Part shown: positions 32,312 through 46,282 of the stretch, piece by piece
How the letters are laid out: each line of letters starts with the position of its first letter
Position numbering within the stretch: position 1 is the first letter of the stretch
From: Linepithema humile
Taxonomy: Eukaryota; Arthropoda; Insecta; Hymenoptera; Formicidae
Reading direction: 5' to 3'
NCBI RefSeq assembly: GCF_040581485.1
Contig: NC_090130.1
Coordinates: 10,799,426 to 10,863,425 of the forward strand
Length of the DNA stretch: 64,000 bases
The notes under the pieces: model-generated
What the model saw: the letters and a program-made list of their open reading frames with translations, nothing else
Database searches by the model: none
Told to the model about the DNA's origin: nothing
Translations under genes and position numbers: made by a program

Positions 32312-32811
32312 AAAGGACCCCGCACAAAACCACGGGAAATTGTATTTCGGTCAAATTTTTTGAAACTCTGGGGATCGATAGTTTATGATCCCCTGAGAAA
32401 AGTCTGTGAGTATGAAGCCCCACAAATCAAATGTTGGGCCTCCAGAATCATTAAAAGGGTCAAAAACTGCCAAAAATCGTTTATTTTAAGTAAGTTTATT
32501 TTAAGTTATCAACTGTATTGCTCTTACCTGCTTATCTGCGATTGTGTTCGAACATGTATGACAGTTAAAATATGTGAAAATGTGTGTGTGTATAGGTTTG
32601 TGTGAGCAGTACAGTTGATAACTCATTTACTTAAAATAAACGATTTTTGGCAGTTTTCGACCCTTCCAATGATTCTGGAGGCCCAAAAACATTTGATTTG
32701 TGGGGCTTCATACTCACAGACTTTTCTCAGGGGATTATAAACTATCGATCCCCAGAGTTTCAAAAAATTTGACCGAAATGCAATTTCCCGTGGTTTTGTG
32801 CGGGGTCCTTT
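32312..32811. repeat. 500-bp palindrome
   Basis: AAAGGACCCCGCACAAAACC at the left is mirrored by GGTTTTGTGCGGGGTCCTTT at the right. The arms of about 215 bp are nearly identical and include GGGATCGATAGTTTATGATC and TGAGTATGAAGCCCCACAAA. The loop of about 70 bp carries a TG repeat. It is a probable miniature element and the only sizeable palindrome recognised in the gene-dense half. The 81-codon ORF at 32360 is an arm artefact. Confidence 0.75.
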
Positions 32812-33918
32812 ATCAGCAATCAGTAATTTAAATCAAAATCGCGAATTGTGGAACACATTAGATGTTTAACTTTCAATGTAATTGTCAATCGTTTTTTTTT
32901 TATATTGTTTAATTCTTTAACAAAAAATAAGGTTTATATATTTCTGATTTAAAATAAATACATAAAAATGGCTACTATAAAGATTTTATTTTATTTATTT
33001 TTTTGTAACATTACAATAATTTTTTGTGTAGCATAACTGCAATAAATAATTAAAAAGTAAAAGATTTTTATATTTGCACACTTTTATATTACATGATCAA
33101 GGGTTATATATACGCTATAAAATATTCTATTAAATTTAATCAGAATCAAAAGTTAGAAAAAATTGGAAGGAGATATTAAATATTATTAAACATATGTTAA
33201 TTGTTAAACATGTAAGCACATTCCATTTGTGTATCATTAAAATTATTTAATTATGTAATATATGTGTAGTAAATCTGTAAACAAACACACAAATGTATAT
33301 TGCTTCTAGAAATTTTTTTTTAAATTGATATAAAATGTATATTACAGACGGGGTCCATAAATTTTCACACAACGCGCAAAAATGTAAATTAACATATTTT
33401 TGTACCGGCAGACAATTGTTGTTTATAAATAAAATAGCATTGAACTTGATTCACGAGTTTCCACATTAGCCTTGTGTTGATATCTAATTACAATAATTAA
33501 CAATATTTTTGAAAATACCAACTATCAGCCATGCTGCTCAAAAGGAGCATGTAAAATGATATGAAATGAAATACTTGAAATATTGAACTATAAATTTGAA
33601 ATACTTGATATACTTATATAATTATTTCCTTTTGGTAATACAAGGTTATGGATAGATAATATTTGCCCTATCTAAAGCGACAATCAAACTCTAATGAAGT
33701 GTTGTGCATCTGTGGATTAGATAATGATAAGCTGCTCCGTAAATAAGTCTCCACTTATTTCTGTGTTCGTATTTATTGGAATCTGGTACGTTTTCGAAAA
33801 CGAAAGTCTGTATTAAACATATTAAAATACAAGATTTTCACTATATTATTTTCAGTTTTTGACTTGAAAGTTTCAATTTCTTATCATATTTCAGTACACA
33901 TATCTATCACCTGCTGAA
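32812..33918 (+). other. Intergenic region upstream of beta-mannosidase
   Basis: 1.1 kb of AT-rich DNA with no recognised gene or repeat. It presumably includes the promoter; no element was clear enough to name. Confidence 0.4.
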
Positions 33919-36900
33919 ATGAAGCTTTTTATTTGTACATTGTACATTTTATTCTTAATTGGTGTACAAAGTCAAATCATAACCCTAAATGGTATATGGA
34001 ATGGAGCCATTAATATCTGTGGTAAGTATCATGGAAAAAAAATGTTCTTGCTTTTTGTAAAGCGTAAAAATATGCCATTTCTTCTTTTAACAAACTTAAC
34101 ATATTGTACATGACAAAGATATACATGTATTAATGAGTATTTTAAAACATAATTTTTTTGTTTTCAGATAAAAAACCTTCCCAAGAATGCAATAATGGTA
34201 AGAAATTAAGATTTAACAATTTTAAATAAAATTATATATAATTATTTCCAAGGCTATAAACAGTTTTCTTTTCAAGTTTTTACTGTGTATAATTAATCTG
34301 ATGATTCTGTTTTACAGATATCAATTTTATTGCAACTGTTCCTGGAGGAGTTTATACAGATTTATATAGAAACAATATAATAGAGGACAATCTGCTTGGA
34401 AGTAATGATATCAACAATCGTTGGGTCGGAAATCAATCGGTGATTTACACCAGGAATTTTAGTGGTAAATTAATGAAGATATAGATATAACACACTTTCT
34501 ACATTAAATAGCAACTTGACATGAGAACTGTCTAGCATGTAATTTTCAGTAAGCAGTAATTTTTTAAAGGCTCGCAAAGTAGTCTTGGTTTTCCACGGAG
34601 TCGACACGTTTGCCAATGTTTTTTTGAACAATCATGCGATCGGCAAAACTTCAAATATGTTCTTGAGATATATCTTTGATGTGACGGATTATATCAAGGT
34701 GAAACAATAATTCAAATCTATGTAAAATATGCATTTGATAACAAAAATTTATTTTTTTTTTCTTTTCAAATACAGGAGGGACAAAATTTACTGAAAGTCG
34801 CATTTCGTTCGGCTGTTAAAGTGGCGGAGGATTTATATAACAAACAGAAAACAGATTATGTTGTGCCACCGGTGTGCGTACCCAAGGAATACAACGGGCA
34901 GTGTCATGTGAATCACATTCGCAAAATGCAAGCCAGCTTTTCGTGGGATTGGGGTCCCGCGTTTCCTTCGATTGGCATTTGGTAATTAGAGATTATCAAT
35001 TTTCTTAATCTCATTTTTGTTACTCTCCACATTTTTCACTAGTAAAAACATGAGACAAGTTTGCAGGCGGGACGTTGAACTGATTCCCGTGAATGATATA
35101 TTAATCAATGACGTTACAACCGACATACGCAAAGAGAACGACGCTTGGAACATCTTTGTTACGATATTTCTCGAGATAACGCAGAGTAAAAACAAGGAAT
35201 TCGAGAGAATCAGTTGTCACGTATCGTCGATATTGCATGTTTCCCAAAGCAGACTTGTCAGCAACACTAGCGAAATCACACTCGACGCGAATGAGAAATA
35301 TAGAAGAATTAACATTTCACTCACCGTGCCTGCAGTAAGTTGTTATACGATTATTAGTCGTTGATACTAAAAGTATCTCAGATGTAAATAATAGAGGAAG
35401 CAAATGATCCTTTCTGGCAAAATACAACCAAATGGATAAAAGGATCAAAATTTGAAATATAGAAGACAATTTATACAATGTAATTCATATAATCAATAAT
35501 ACTGCATTACTTTTTGTTAAAAGAATTACTTGCTATGTGTATAAAAAAATCAGCAATAGTTCCCAAATAATAATATTATAATTTTAACAATTTAATGTGC
35601 TATTTTAACAGGATGCTGTTGAGAATTGGTGGCCAAACGGTTACGGCGAGCAACACCTGTACGATTTAACCGCTATCGTGATAACGGCAAACGATGTGTC
35701 GCACAAACAGATCCGCATAGGCTTTAGAACAGTGGAACTGGTGGAGGAGCCTCTGATAAAGGGACTGAGCTTTTATTTCCGTATAAACGGCGTGCCAATC
35801 TTTGCGAAAGGCAGCAACTTCATTCCAGCCAGTGTCTTTCCTGAATTGGGCGCGAAGGAAGATACCATCAGGCATCTGCTGTTGTCCGTCAAGGAGACGC
35901 ATATGAATATGCTGAGAGTATGGGGCGGTGGTGTCTACGAATCCAAATTGTTCTACGATCTAGCCGACGAATACGGAATCATGATCTGGCAAGATTTTAT
36001 GTTCGCGTGCGCAATGTATCCAACGAGCGATTCCTTCTTGAAGAACGTGGAGGAGGAAGTGCTGCAGAATGTGATACGTTTGAAGAACCATCCGAGCATC
36101 GTGCTCTGGGCTGGCAATAATGAGAACGAAGCGGCGCTCTACGGAAATTGGTACGGCACTGGGTCTGCTCGAGTGTACAGAGACGATTACGTGAAACTCT
36201 ACGTGGACTTGTTGAAGAGAGAAGTGGAGAAGCTGGATCCCGTGAGACCGTTTGTCGTATCCAGTCCGGGCAACGGGGCGCACGAGGAAACGTATAACTA
36301 CACTGGAGCGAATCCTTACTCCAATATTCACGGCGACGGTAATACACAATCTCAAAACTTGCACATGTCCTTTGAATGACAGATTCTCTCCAATCGATCT
36401 TTGCTCGACGAAAATATTAAGGCAGCAGGCAGCTTCAGGGGCAAAGAACAAAATGACAAAAGTTAAAAGAATATGTGATGAAAATTGTGCAGATGTAATA
36501 ATGATTTCTTTCTCAATATTTCTGCTGAAAAAAAATAGACTAAATTAGTCAAAAAATCTGTTATTAAGACTTTGATATTTACTTCTTCGGCGACATTCCC
36601 ATAATTTAAATCTCTTATTTCATTTGGTAATTTTTAAGAAAAATGTCAAGATTAATCTTTAGCGACGCTCAAGTTCAATTTTACAGTTGAAACGAGTTCC
36701 GATCCAGCATGCTAACGTTAAATATTCACCTCTTTTCAGTTCACTATTACAACTATTTCAGAAATGGATGGGACATCAATCAGTATCCTCGGACAAGATT
36801 TTGCTCCGAATACGGTTTTCAATCCTGGCCATCGATATACACGATATCGACCGCGGTGGAGAGTACGAAGGATCTTCGCACGGACAGCGAATTCGTGAAA

Positions 36901-38257
36901 CACCGACAGCATCAACCGCTCGGCAATCAATACATGTTGCTGCTGATCTTGCAAAACTTTGCTCTACCGCAAAATAACAACAGCGTCGAAAATTTCGCGA
37001 ATTACATATACCTCAGTCAGATCAATCAAGCCGTTTCTCTGCGTGTGCAAACAGAGGCATACAGGCAGGCCAGATCCGAATTGAATTACATCGGCGAGGG
37101 TATGACAATGGGAGCTCTCTATTGGCAATTGAACGACGTCTGGCAAGCTCCCTCGTGGTCTTCTATAGGTAATTGTGACGTATTAATATCTTGGAATTCA
37201 TTGAAAATAAATTCCGGTAATTTACAAATTTGTACATCTGTAGCTTAAATGCATGATTATGTTACGTTTTATTTAAAGTAAGATGTGCTGGATAATAAGC
37301 TCTGAAAAGTCTGATCGTTGGAGCTAAAGAGCGCATCAATTTGCCATGGCATTTGCAATACAAATTCTTCTGCGTTTACAGATATCGAAGGTCGTTGGAA
37401 AATGCTTCATTATTACGCCAAGGATTTCTTTGCACCCGTTATCGTCACACCACGCTTATCCGTCTCCGACGAACTCTCAGTTTATGTCGTGTCTGATCTG
37501 TTGTATGTATTAGCAAATTGTACAGTCGAAATTCACGTTTACAAGTGGAGAACCATAGAACCTGTATTCGTAAGGTCGTACAATGATTTTATAATAGTGA
37601 GTATCGATAACAAGCACGTGTGCAATTCATGCGTAAATATTTATACGATTAATTACACAATTTTTCCAGGAACCCGCAAAAGCCATGAAAATTACATCCT
37701 TCTGGCTAAGCGCATTTTTAGAACAAGCAAACTGTGGCTCATTGGAGTCTGCCAAAAGATTTTGCATAGCTACTTTATCCCTCACAGATGCATCTGGATC
37801 TTTAATTGCTCCAGTCAATTACATCTATCCTGATATATTAAAGAACATAGACATACCAGTAGCCAACGTCACTGTAAGCAAATCATTGGTGTCGCGTCTA
37901 ATCGTTTAACGTATTACAAATGTAACTGCTGCAAGAAAAATATTGGCACGTAACATTTTTTTTCCTTTTTAGGTAAAAATTGAAGAAAATTACTTACCTG
38001 GGAAACTTTCCAATTATCCAGATGTAAAAATTGTATTATCGACAGATAACATAGCGCTGTTTGTATGGTTAGAAGTGGGCAATATACGCGGTCGTTTCTC
38101 CGAAAATGGTTTCCACATGTTTCAGCGGGAGAAAGAAATTATCTTCCACGCGCACGAAGCGACCACGGTTGAATTATTGCGGAAAAATATAAAACTCACT
38201 GCATTGTCCGATATTTACAATACGCATGAGAATTTTGATAACTATCTTGAGATATAA
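33919..38257 (+). CDS. MANBA: Beta-mannosidase (GH2), lysosomal
   Basis: It removes terminal beta-linked mannose from N-glycan breakdown products. Eleven exons keep phase: 33919-34021, 34168-34197, 34318-34464, 34550-34698, 34776-34981, 35067-35334, 35612-36338, 36740-37168, 37382-37596, 37670-37873 and 37973-38257 (2763 bp, 920 residues; the human enzyme is 879). The start MKLFICTLYILFLIGVQSQ is a signal peptide. Family landmarks are RKMQASFSWDWGPAFPSIGI, NGVPIFAKGSNFIPASVF and RVWGGGVYESKLFYDLADEY. The acid/base Glu is in LWAGNNENEA (about residue 472) and the nucleophile Glu in FCSEYGFQSWPS (about 567), followed by GALYWQLNDVWQAPSWSSI. Exon 6 uses the acceptor TTTGCAG at 35066, which restores the expected GIW-RDVEL; the AG at 35041-35042 would give Cys and eight extra residues. 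It ends convergently with TMEM245, whose stop is 0.9 kb away. All key residues are present. Confidence 0.95.
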
Positions 38258-38372
38258 AGATGGAAAGTTGATATTAATTTAATCCCACGTGTAAAATGTT
38301 TAAAATTTTACTACGTAATTCATTACATGTAAAGCATCGAATTAAGAGTTATTGTATAACCAAACTTTTTGC

Positions 38373-38378
38373 AATAAA
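38373..38378 (+). terminator. Polyadenylation signal AATAAA of beta-mannosidase
   Basis: A canonical hexamer about 115 bp after the stop codon, in GCAATAAAAAGTTC. Confidence 0.5.
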
Positions 38379-38576
38379 AAGTTCTAATTTTTAAACAGTC
38401 CTTGATAGAAAATAAGTATCATAGTGCAAATAAATTTCAAATCCAACAAGAACAATAAGTACAATCGCGGTTCCACCGAGTATCATGGACATTAAGTTGG
38501 ACATTGCGTTTTAATTGCTTTATACGATAATTTGGGGCATAATACAACACGATTGGCGTGCCAAATGTTAAGAAAA

Positions 38577-38582
38577 TTTATT
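38577..38582 (-). terminator. Candidate polyadenylation signal of TMEM245
   Basis: TTTATT on the plus strand is AATAAA on the minus strand, about 600 bp past the TMEM245 stop. With the signal at 38373 it suggests the two convergent transcripts end about 200 bp apart; other hexamers are possible. Confidence 0.35.
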
Positions 38583-39179
38583 ACTATATCTTTGGTTACA
38601 CGTTTGATGTGAAAAAATATGCATATAATCATGGTATCTTGAAGTCAGCACCACATCAACATGTTTTTGTTTATAAACTGACATAAGTAATAAAAACATT
38701 AGAAACGAAACACATATATGTATATATATAACTCTTGAAAAGTGTCGTAATAGCATCATATAGAGATTGTTAGATTTTTAATTTGATATATTTACATATC
38801 AAATTTCTGACACAAAGATTGCAATCGCGGAAGACTGAATCTATTGTCGTTCAAAACCAAATTTGTGCAAAAAAATTGTATATTTAGCAATACGTATAAA
38901 TAGAATAATAATCTATTTTAATTGTGTATTCAATATGAATATTCTTAAGTCTAATAAGCGTAAGCTGAGATTTCTCTGTTAGTTCTGTTATCACATAAAA
39001 ATATGTAAAGGACGCCCGTGTATATGTGCTGCACGTTTAGTCCAGCCATCGTACAGCGTTAACTTTCACAAAATTGATATCAAACTTTGAAATCTAAGAC
39101 TGGAGCCAAGCCCGTAGCTCACAATATCATTAAGCAAATATATTAGTTTCTGTTAGACAAAGCGTAATACGATTTTGGC

Positions 39180-42100
39180 TCACGGCGTTGAATATGGCGG
39201 AATTATGACTTCGTCGTCGGGCGAGTGCAGGTAACGTCGACTTAAATTGATGGCGACCATAATGCAACACAGCAATAGCGGTCCAAAAATTGCTCCTTCT
39301 ACGCCCAAACAGAAGATGCCGCCGGCTATCGACAGACCTGTTAAATAAGGATGTCCGCCTCTGTGAAATAAACAAGTTTTGTGAAAAATGTTGTGCGGTT
39401 GTGGCAATACACGTGCGTATCACAAAGCAATCTTTACCCTTTGATTTCCTTATAGAATTCTGTCACTACTATGTTACACGGAAGAAAGTGAAAGAGGAAA
39501 AAGGGAATGGCGATCATCGATCCACGGGTAAACCAGAGTTCTATAGTGGCCGGGATGCAGGCAAAATATGCGTCTAAAAAAGGGACCGCGCCCAACATGG
39601 TAGCGAAAACTGATGGTAAATAAACAATCTTCACTTGGAACAAGTTGTGTATGAACCATGTCCACATGCCGAAGAAGGAGGCGAGCTTGAAGGTGGCTGC
39701 GAACACCCCGATTACCGCTTCTTGCAACGCTATGGCGAGCCTGAACAAAAAAAAATCAACACTGTCTTACATATCCTTGTCACGCGAAACAATTAATCTT
39801 TCACAGTAGCGTTGCCTAATTAAACATCAGCACAATTAACAGCATTGCATTGTAAAAAAATGATCTTACCCTTCCACATGCTGCGTGCTTTTATTAAGAA
39901 AGAAATGTTTTTAGAAAATATTCAGATATTCCCGCACAAATGTAATGTCATAAAGGAATATTTAGGTGATTACCTGTGACAACTGATGGGACTAAACATG
40001 GTTGTTAGTTCAATGGGTTTGTAAGTCTTACCGCTGGAACTGAGCAAGTAAAACAAAGTTGTAAAGAACACAACCTGAAATAAAAATTTTTTACACTATG
40101 TCTTTTTCTTGTTTTTCCAACAAAACAAAGCTTCAAGACGTGTATTACCGTGCTGAGTACAAAGTTAAGTACTGCCGATCCGCTCATGAGTACAATATAA
40201 AATAATTCTGTGAAAATGGTTAATATCACAGACATATTGCCCTTGACGATACCCCAGACGGAGTCGAGCACCGACATCAAGATACCAATATTTTCCTTAG
40301 CAAAATTCTGTATGCTTGCCATATTGAACAAAACTAAAACAAAAAAAATTTCATGCATTATTTTATTGTCGCATAATGTATGATTCGTTGCCAAGTTATT
40401 AATAAAGAAAGTAATTTCACATTAAAACGTGAAATAAAAGCGTGGCAAATCGGGGATCTATATTTCGCAAATTTCTTAAATATTTACGGAAAGGTGTCCC
40501 GAGGCTTTCCTTGAGGCTTTCCCAGGCGGAATACGCGGACATAATGTCGACAGTGGGTCCCACGAGGTTTTCCGTGTTCGACATCATCCACGCTTGGTAG
40601 AGGCGATCCCAGAGTTCTAGAACTTTTATCTCCATTTGCTCCGCTTTCGCCGGTTCTAAATCTTTCACAAGACCTCGGATCTAGATTAGACGGGCCAACC
40701 GGGAATTAAATAGACCTAGCATTTGCATGCGAAAAGAAGAGGAATCTTACTCCATCTGATATAGCGCTTCGTCCGTACGTGTAAGCATTGTCCAAAACAC
40801 TGTTGACGGACTCCTCCCATTTCTCCGGGACCCAGTCAATGTCGGGATTGTTCATCAAGGAAGAATTCAATATCTCGCCCGTCACTTGAACGAGATGCAA
40901 ACCTTCCGCGTAAATCTGTAGACAGAATTATAAACAATAGAATTAGCTATATAGTGTACAAATTGTAAAAAATTGTTATAACGCATTGAAATCAGTATTT
41001 TAATATATTGTTCGGGAAGTGTTTTATTTCTTTTGTTATAGAATAAAAAACTTGCCAAGCTGTTTTCTGCAGCAAAATCTTCACAATTAAAAAATCCAGC
41101 AACCATCTTTAAGAAATCTATAAAGACGCGCGTCGCACCTGAATCGTTATGAAGATAGATGCGCAAGTGGTGAAAACGATCAGTCCGAGTATCACAGCCG
41201 TAGTCGCTACCGCGTCAACGGACCCCTTCAGGACGTCCCTCAGTTTCTCATCCACGATAATGCTTATTTTGTAAAGACCCCTGACGTTGGAAGGTACGAG
41301 CGCTTGGTGTCGCTCCAGACACCACGATTTCACCGCTTGTATCACCGAGTCGCAATGTTTGCGTATCGTTTTCCAAAAGCCGAAGTAAGTGCCCAGCTGC
41401 TTGACGATATAATACGCCAGCGGAATCACCAGAATGTGCATGATCCACCAGTGCTTCCAAAGAAGCATACCGATGCACGCGTACAGCGCGCCGTACATGT
41501 ATTTGTCAGTGTCGACTTGATCGTCCGGCTCATCTAGAGACATTCCTATCTCAGCCTTTATTTTGCTCAGCAGATAACGTTCGCGTAATGTGGCACGTGT
41601 CGCAGAACGTACGTTACATCTGTACAATTTGTGCGTGGCCATGTCTGTATCCAGAGACATAGATTTCAAACCTGAATCTCGGAATCTCGGATTTTTTTCG
41701 ATTCTCGTCGCACTTTCGTTGGACGCTGATTTCTTCGCTTCTTCTGCACAGACCGATACGTCCGCGCTCTCTTCTTCCGAAATTCGCTTATTATCGCTCT
41801 CTAACGGAGCCAATTTATCTTCCTGCGGACTGAGTAATAAATTATTCGTTAAGGCGAAACACGCGGCCTCCGAGAACGTCAAATGTCTACCATTCAGCTC
41901 TTGACTTTCCATGATCAATATTACTTCGTATATGAAGCCAGCCACGCACAGGATTTGCAGACCAGTAAACACAAAAACTCGATAAGCGCCCGCTATATTC
42001 GACAGGTACATGGTAATGATAAACCATATTACAAAAGACGTGTACCGAAAACGAACAGAGTTCGATGGAGTCCAGTGAACATACAAGATCATCAAGTATC

Positions 42101-42972
42101 CAATGATTATTGTAAAAACCTGTAAAATAAAATATCAAGATTAAATATCCAGAATGTGATATACTTCTAGTGACGAACACTGACAATAAAACTATTTGAC
42201 TGCCATTTGAGAATTTTCCAATAGCACATATGAGATCTTTTATTCTCAACTGATTGGAGTAATATTTATCTTTGATTTATCTCAGAAAAAATGTAAGTTT
42301 TTGTATTATTTTGCAGCTATTGCATTTTATAACACATAAAACTAATTGACCACTTTCCACTCTACAAATATTCCTAAATGACAGCGATAAAGTTCATCTC
42401 ATTATCATTCCACATACAAAACAAAAGAAAGTAAATAAATACAGAGAATAAAGTACCGTATAAATATTACACGTGAGGATGAAGAATCCCGAGACGGTGG
42501 TGAACACTTGCAACATCCTCCAAGCGAGGCACGTCATCACGTTAGGGGTGTAATGATACACGCCGGTGGTTACCAATGCCAGTGATATCGTTCCAACAAC
42601 GTATTTGATCTGCGTCCAGAGAAAGGAGCCCAGATTCTCGGAGACATTGTCGAATATATGAATTGGCAACAAGCCGACGTTGACGATCAGCGGGGTGTGC
42701 GACGCCTCGGTCCTGGTGAACCAGGACTGCACCGTCGTGGCCAGCGAGTACTTGAACGGAAACAAGACTGAGCCGCATAGCAAAGCCCAGATCAAAGGCT
42801 TGACGAAGGGGCTCAATACGATGTAGAGGCCGTAGCCAGCCGCGGAGACGAGACACAGAAAGAAGAGTGCGACGGCATTGTAAATTCCCTGTTTCAAGGC
42901 CTTCTCGTGGCCCGCACTGAAGCCCGACAGCATGTTTAAGAGGTTATCCATCGGCGATCGTACATTATCCAT
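39180..42972 (-). CDS. TMEM245: Transmembrane protein 245 (AI-2E transporter-like family)
   Basis: Eight exons with consistent phase, in transcript order: 42972-42457, 42119-41139, 40915-40751, 40680-40488, 40333-40149, 40074-39974, 39740-39438 and 39360-39180 (2625 bp, 874 residues). The start MDNVRSPMDNLLNMLSGFSA and the block GLYIVLSPFVKPLIWALLCG are typical of TMEM245. Exon 2 holds several membrane segments around a cytosol-like Ser/Glu-rich loop (about residues 230-320). The C-terminal part (exons 5-8) is a set of hydrophobic helices ending HPYLTGLSIAGGIFCLGVEG and GPLLLCCIMVAINL, the signature end of the AI-2E/PerM superfamily fold. The animal protein's function is poorly known; membrane location is clear from sequence. 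Exon 4 ends at the donor GTAAAT (40487); reading through instead meets a stop. The gene lies between convergent beta-mannosidase and the 3' end of USP34. Confidence 0.92.
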
Positions 42973-43450
42973 GATGTATAGTCAACTGGATGCTGTAATT
43001 ATAACTCAACTTACTCCCGGGTGCGTTTCAAATTGTTTTTGATGCGTAATTCGCGAATACGAACGACGAAAGCACGCATTTCGTTGAGAAGCAAAACGTT
43101 AAGCTAACACCGAACGACGCATACATGCGCACACATCACTGGACACTGCTATCAGCTGATTCCAAACTGTTCCAAAGTGACACCGTTGCGAAATGTTAGT
43201 GAAATGTGAAAGTGGGTCGAGGAAGTCTTGAAAAAAGCTGAAATAAAAACAATATATAATTCGGAAAGAACATAATTTCTACCTATATAACTTTTCTGTT
43301 CTGTACGTTGTATATAAAATTTGATTTTATTGAATTTTTTTCATAATTTGAAACAGGAAGTGGAGAGAAAACACTTGTAAAACTGCATTATAATTATAAT
43401 TTAATTTAAATTATTCTATACTTCTGGCGGAACGCTTGACAGAGTAGATG
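42973..43450 (-). promoter_or_regulatory. 5' leader and promoter region of TMEM245
   Basis: Upstream of the TMEM245 ATG the first 200 bp are CpG-richer than the surroundings (several ACG and GCG words at 43020-43200), as expected near a start site. No TATA box or other element could be fixed. Confidence 0.35.
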
Positions 43451-46282
43451 GTTTCATTTCAAAATGAAAAAAATTTTATTATCGCTCGAAAAACTATACA
43501 TTTTAATGAATTCGTAAACGAATATACGTAGACACATGTTGAAGATACAAATCTGGCGAGACGGCGCCGGTACGACTTACCTTTCTCCCCGTGTAAAGGG
43601 ATGAGACAGAATGAGATCCAAAAAGTAAAAAAAAAAATGACCTGAGCTTTTTTTCTCGTTTTATACACACTATTTTAAAAATTGTTATCGGAGTCATGAA
43701 AGAGACGTTTTAATGATCAAACGTATAATGCTTGTAAATATTTATGAATGCGCTATTAAGAACGTGTGATTTACATCCCGTTTCCTCGAATATTTTTTGT
43801 GTATATATATATATATATGTATAATCCATATGTCGCTGATGTGTGATTAGTAAAATTTTTGGCTGCAGAGATTATTTAAAACCGTTGGTGTGTTTGTCAT
43901 ACGTGTATGTGCGTGCGTGCGTACATACAATACTATCTCTAGCATTTTCTTGTGACGATGATATTCTAAACGACACGTTAGACAGCAGACAAATTCACAG
44001 AATCGTGGAAATGTACATTATAGTGTCGATGTGACAATGCATCAATTGAACTTAATTAAAATTTATATTAATTTTATTACAAAGAATCAATCAAATATAA
44101 TATGTAGTTCGTTAAATTTAATTGCGATTAAAAATCTGCTCGTTTTAGATATTCGTTCACTATCTTCTTTCTCTCTCGTAATCGTACGGGTATGCATTTG
44201 TCGTGCATTTTCCGTTTTACATAAGCACAGAAATAATACACAAAGATGTAGAGGAAAAAAATAAACAATTTTTACATGTTATACGATCATGTCGTGGCTA
44301 AAAGTTATTTTATGTAAATTCAAAAATGTATATCGCTTGTTAGATCAATCATTGAATACGTAAACGCATTGCTCAAAGAGAAAGAAAGAAAGAGGGAGAG
44401 AGAGAAAGAGAGAGAAAGACAGAGAGAGACAGAGAGATAGAAAGAGCCAATTGCATATTTCTTCCATGTTTCTTAATTTTCATTACAAGTACATCGAATG
44501 TAGCGACATTTAAGATACTATACATTGCATCAAGCGGATAAGCACTTGTTCATTGAGTTTCTATCGAACGCATTTGTGTGTATCCTTGAGTTTTCAGCAA
44601 CATACAGAGTCGTTTATGGGAACATCTAGAGAACGAGAGCGTTAGTATTAATCCGGGAGAGAGTTTCTTGTTGAACAGTCGACCAGCGTGTGTCAACAAT
44701 ACACACACGTATATCATTCGTGGGATTTTCGTTTTAACATAATGTAATGCAAGGTAAAAGTTTATATGATTTCTCGCTATTGACATCACAATTCAATATG
44801 ACTACACAACAAGGAATCGGGATCCCTAATCGAAGGAGATATTACTTTAGTGCCATTATTCGACGGCAAGCTCGACAATGATGAAAATGCTGCGCGCTGC
44901 AAGTGACCGCGGTGTTGTTTTTCTTTTTTGATCGGGAACAGATGTGTCGGAGCTCGAAACTTTACTAATTGTTCTGTTCATTCGTGAATGGCGAGATGTC
45001 TGTTGATTCAACGAGCGAGCTGGCCGACGACTGTAGAAAAAGTTGCAATCGTTTATGACGAATGATGGTTAGATAGAAAAAGCTTAGCAGCTGAGCGGCA
45101 CAAAATAGCGATCGAAATAAAAACGAACATCAGCGTTTCGCGTTCGACACTTCCGGAGTTGACAGAATCGCGTGATCGGCGCGCCGTATAATGACAATAA
45201 ATAAATACATTGGTAAACTGCGTTTATGATCCTACATTGTCAATTCATTAAGAACTTAAATTTCTAACGCTCCGTACAAATGAAAGATTTCTTTCGATAT
45301 TCAGTGGAAATTAATTATTATTTGTATGAATAAATTCTCTCTTTTACCTCTCTTTCCTAACATGTACAAGTTGATTATAAACAGAAATAAATAAAATGAT
45401 TTTTTTTTATATCAAGAGGAAAGTAGCTAGAGCTCGGAAAATTGAGAAAAACAAAACTGTCAAGAATTTTTCTTTGAAATTGGCGGATTAAAAAAAATTG
45501 GCCGATAAAAGAATGAAAAATATGCAGAGCGTGGGGCGCGTAAAGCGTTACACGTGTTTGACACGTAATGCAATTCGCTTGATACGCCACAGTACACTAA
45601 ATATACAAAACGAAGCGACACATGCCAGTAATAAATGTATGAAAGAAATTTCAGCGTGTGTTCAAACGTATACTCTCTTATCTGTTTACTTTAACAATTT
45701 CTTGAAACCCTGTGACCCTTTTTCACACACAAATATAGCACGAAATTGTCAAAATAATTAGCATTATCAACAAAACTTTCCATGACATAACGTGCTTTAA
45801 GTGTATCTTCAAATACACCTTCAAATTTTCCCCGCAATTGTATTTTCTGAATACTGGATGGTTCATGTTAATGCACATCAAAGACGCGTATTGTGTTTCT
45901 TTTTTGCCAGAAGACAAGTAATCCATCTCACAGCACTAACAAACGTTCGGATGGAGAAAAAAAAATGATTTAGTCCAGGTGTACGACGGCGACATTACAA
46001 CTTCCCAACTTTGTATACTCGAGAACATAACTTAAGTAATGAAAATATCTTATTTTCCTATATTTGGAAAGTAAATCGCGGTCTCTCGAGATACATATAC
46101 ATACGATATACATTATATACTAAGTTACATCCGATTTCGAAGGAGCGCGAACACACACCGTAAACTCTATCGGCGCAAAAAGATCACACACAAATTATAC
46201 AAGTCGGTAAAACAGGTCGTCAAGTTTCGCGCGGTACGCTGCTTATAGCACCCGCTCACGTCGCACAATTCATACGCGATAA
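43451..46282 (-). other. Probable long 3' UTR and downstream flank of USP34
   Basis: About 2.8 kb without palindromes or transposon ends, less AT-extreme than the left half, on the 3' side of the USP34 stop. It contains an AT run at 43803-43818 and a GA tract at 44376-44446. The scattered ORFs here have no protein-like features. A long 3' UTR is inferred, not shown. Confidence 0.4.
44376..44446. repeat. (GA)n-rich purine tract
   Basis: About 70 bp of AGAG/AAAG words on the plus strand (CT-rich in the minus-strand transcript). Confidence 0.85.

Noticed and set aside
32360..32605. 81-codon ORF in the 32.3-kb palindrome
   Set aside because: It lies entirely in the arm and loop of the repeat and has no gene context.
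35041..35066. An apparent Trp-to-Cys change and eight extra residues at the beta-mannosidase exon 5/6 junction
   Set aside because: Using the next acceptor TTTGCAG (35066) keeps phase, restores Trp and gives the expected family sequence, so the earlier AG is probably not used.
36252..36548. ORFs overlapping beta-mannosidase on both strands (35666-37248)
   Set aside because: They are shadows of the real exons in other frames; the exon chain with catalytic motifs explains the sequence.
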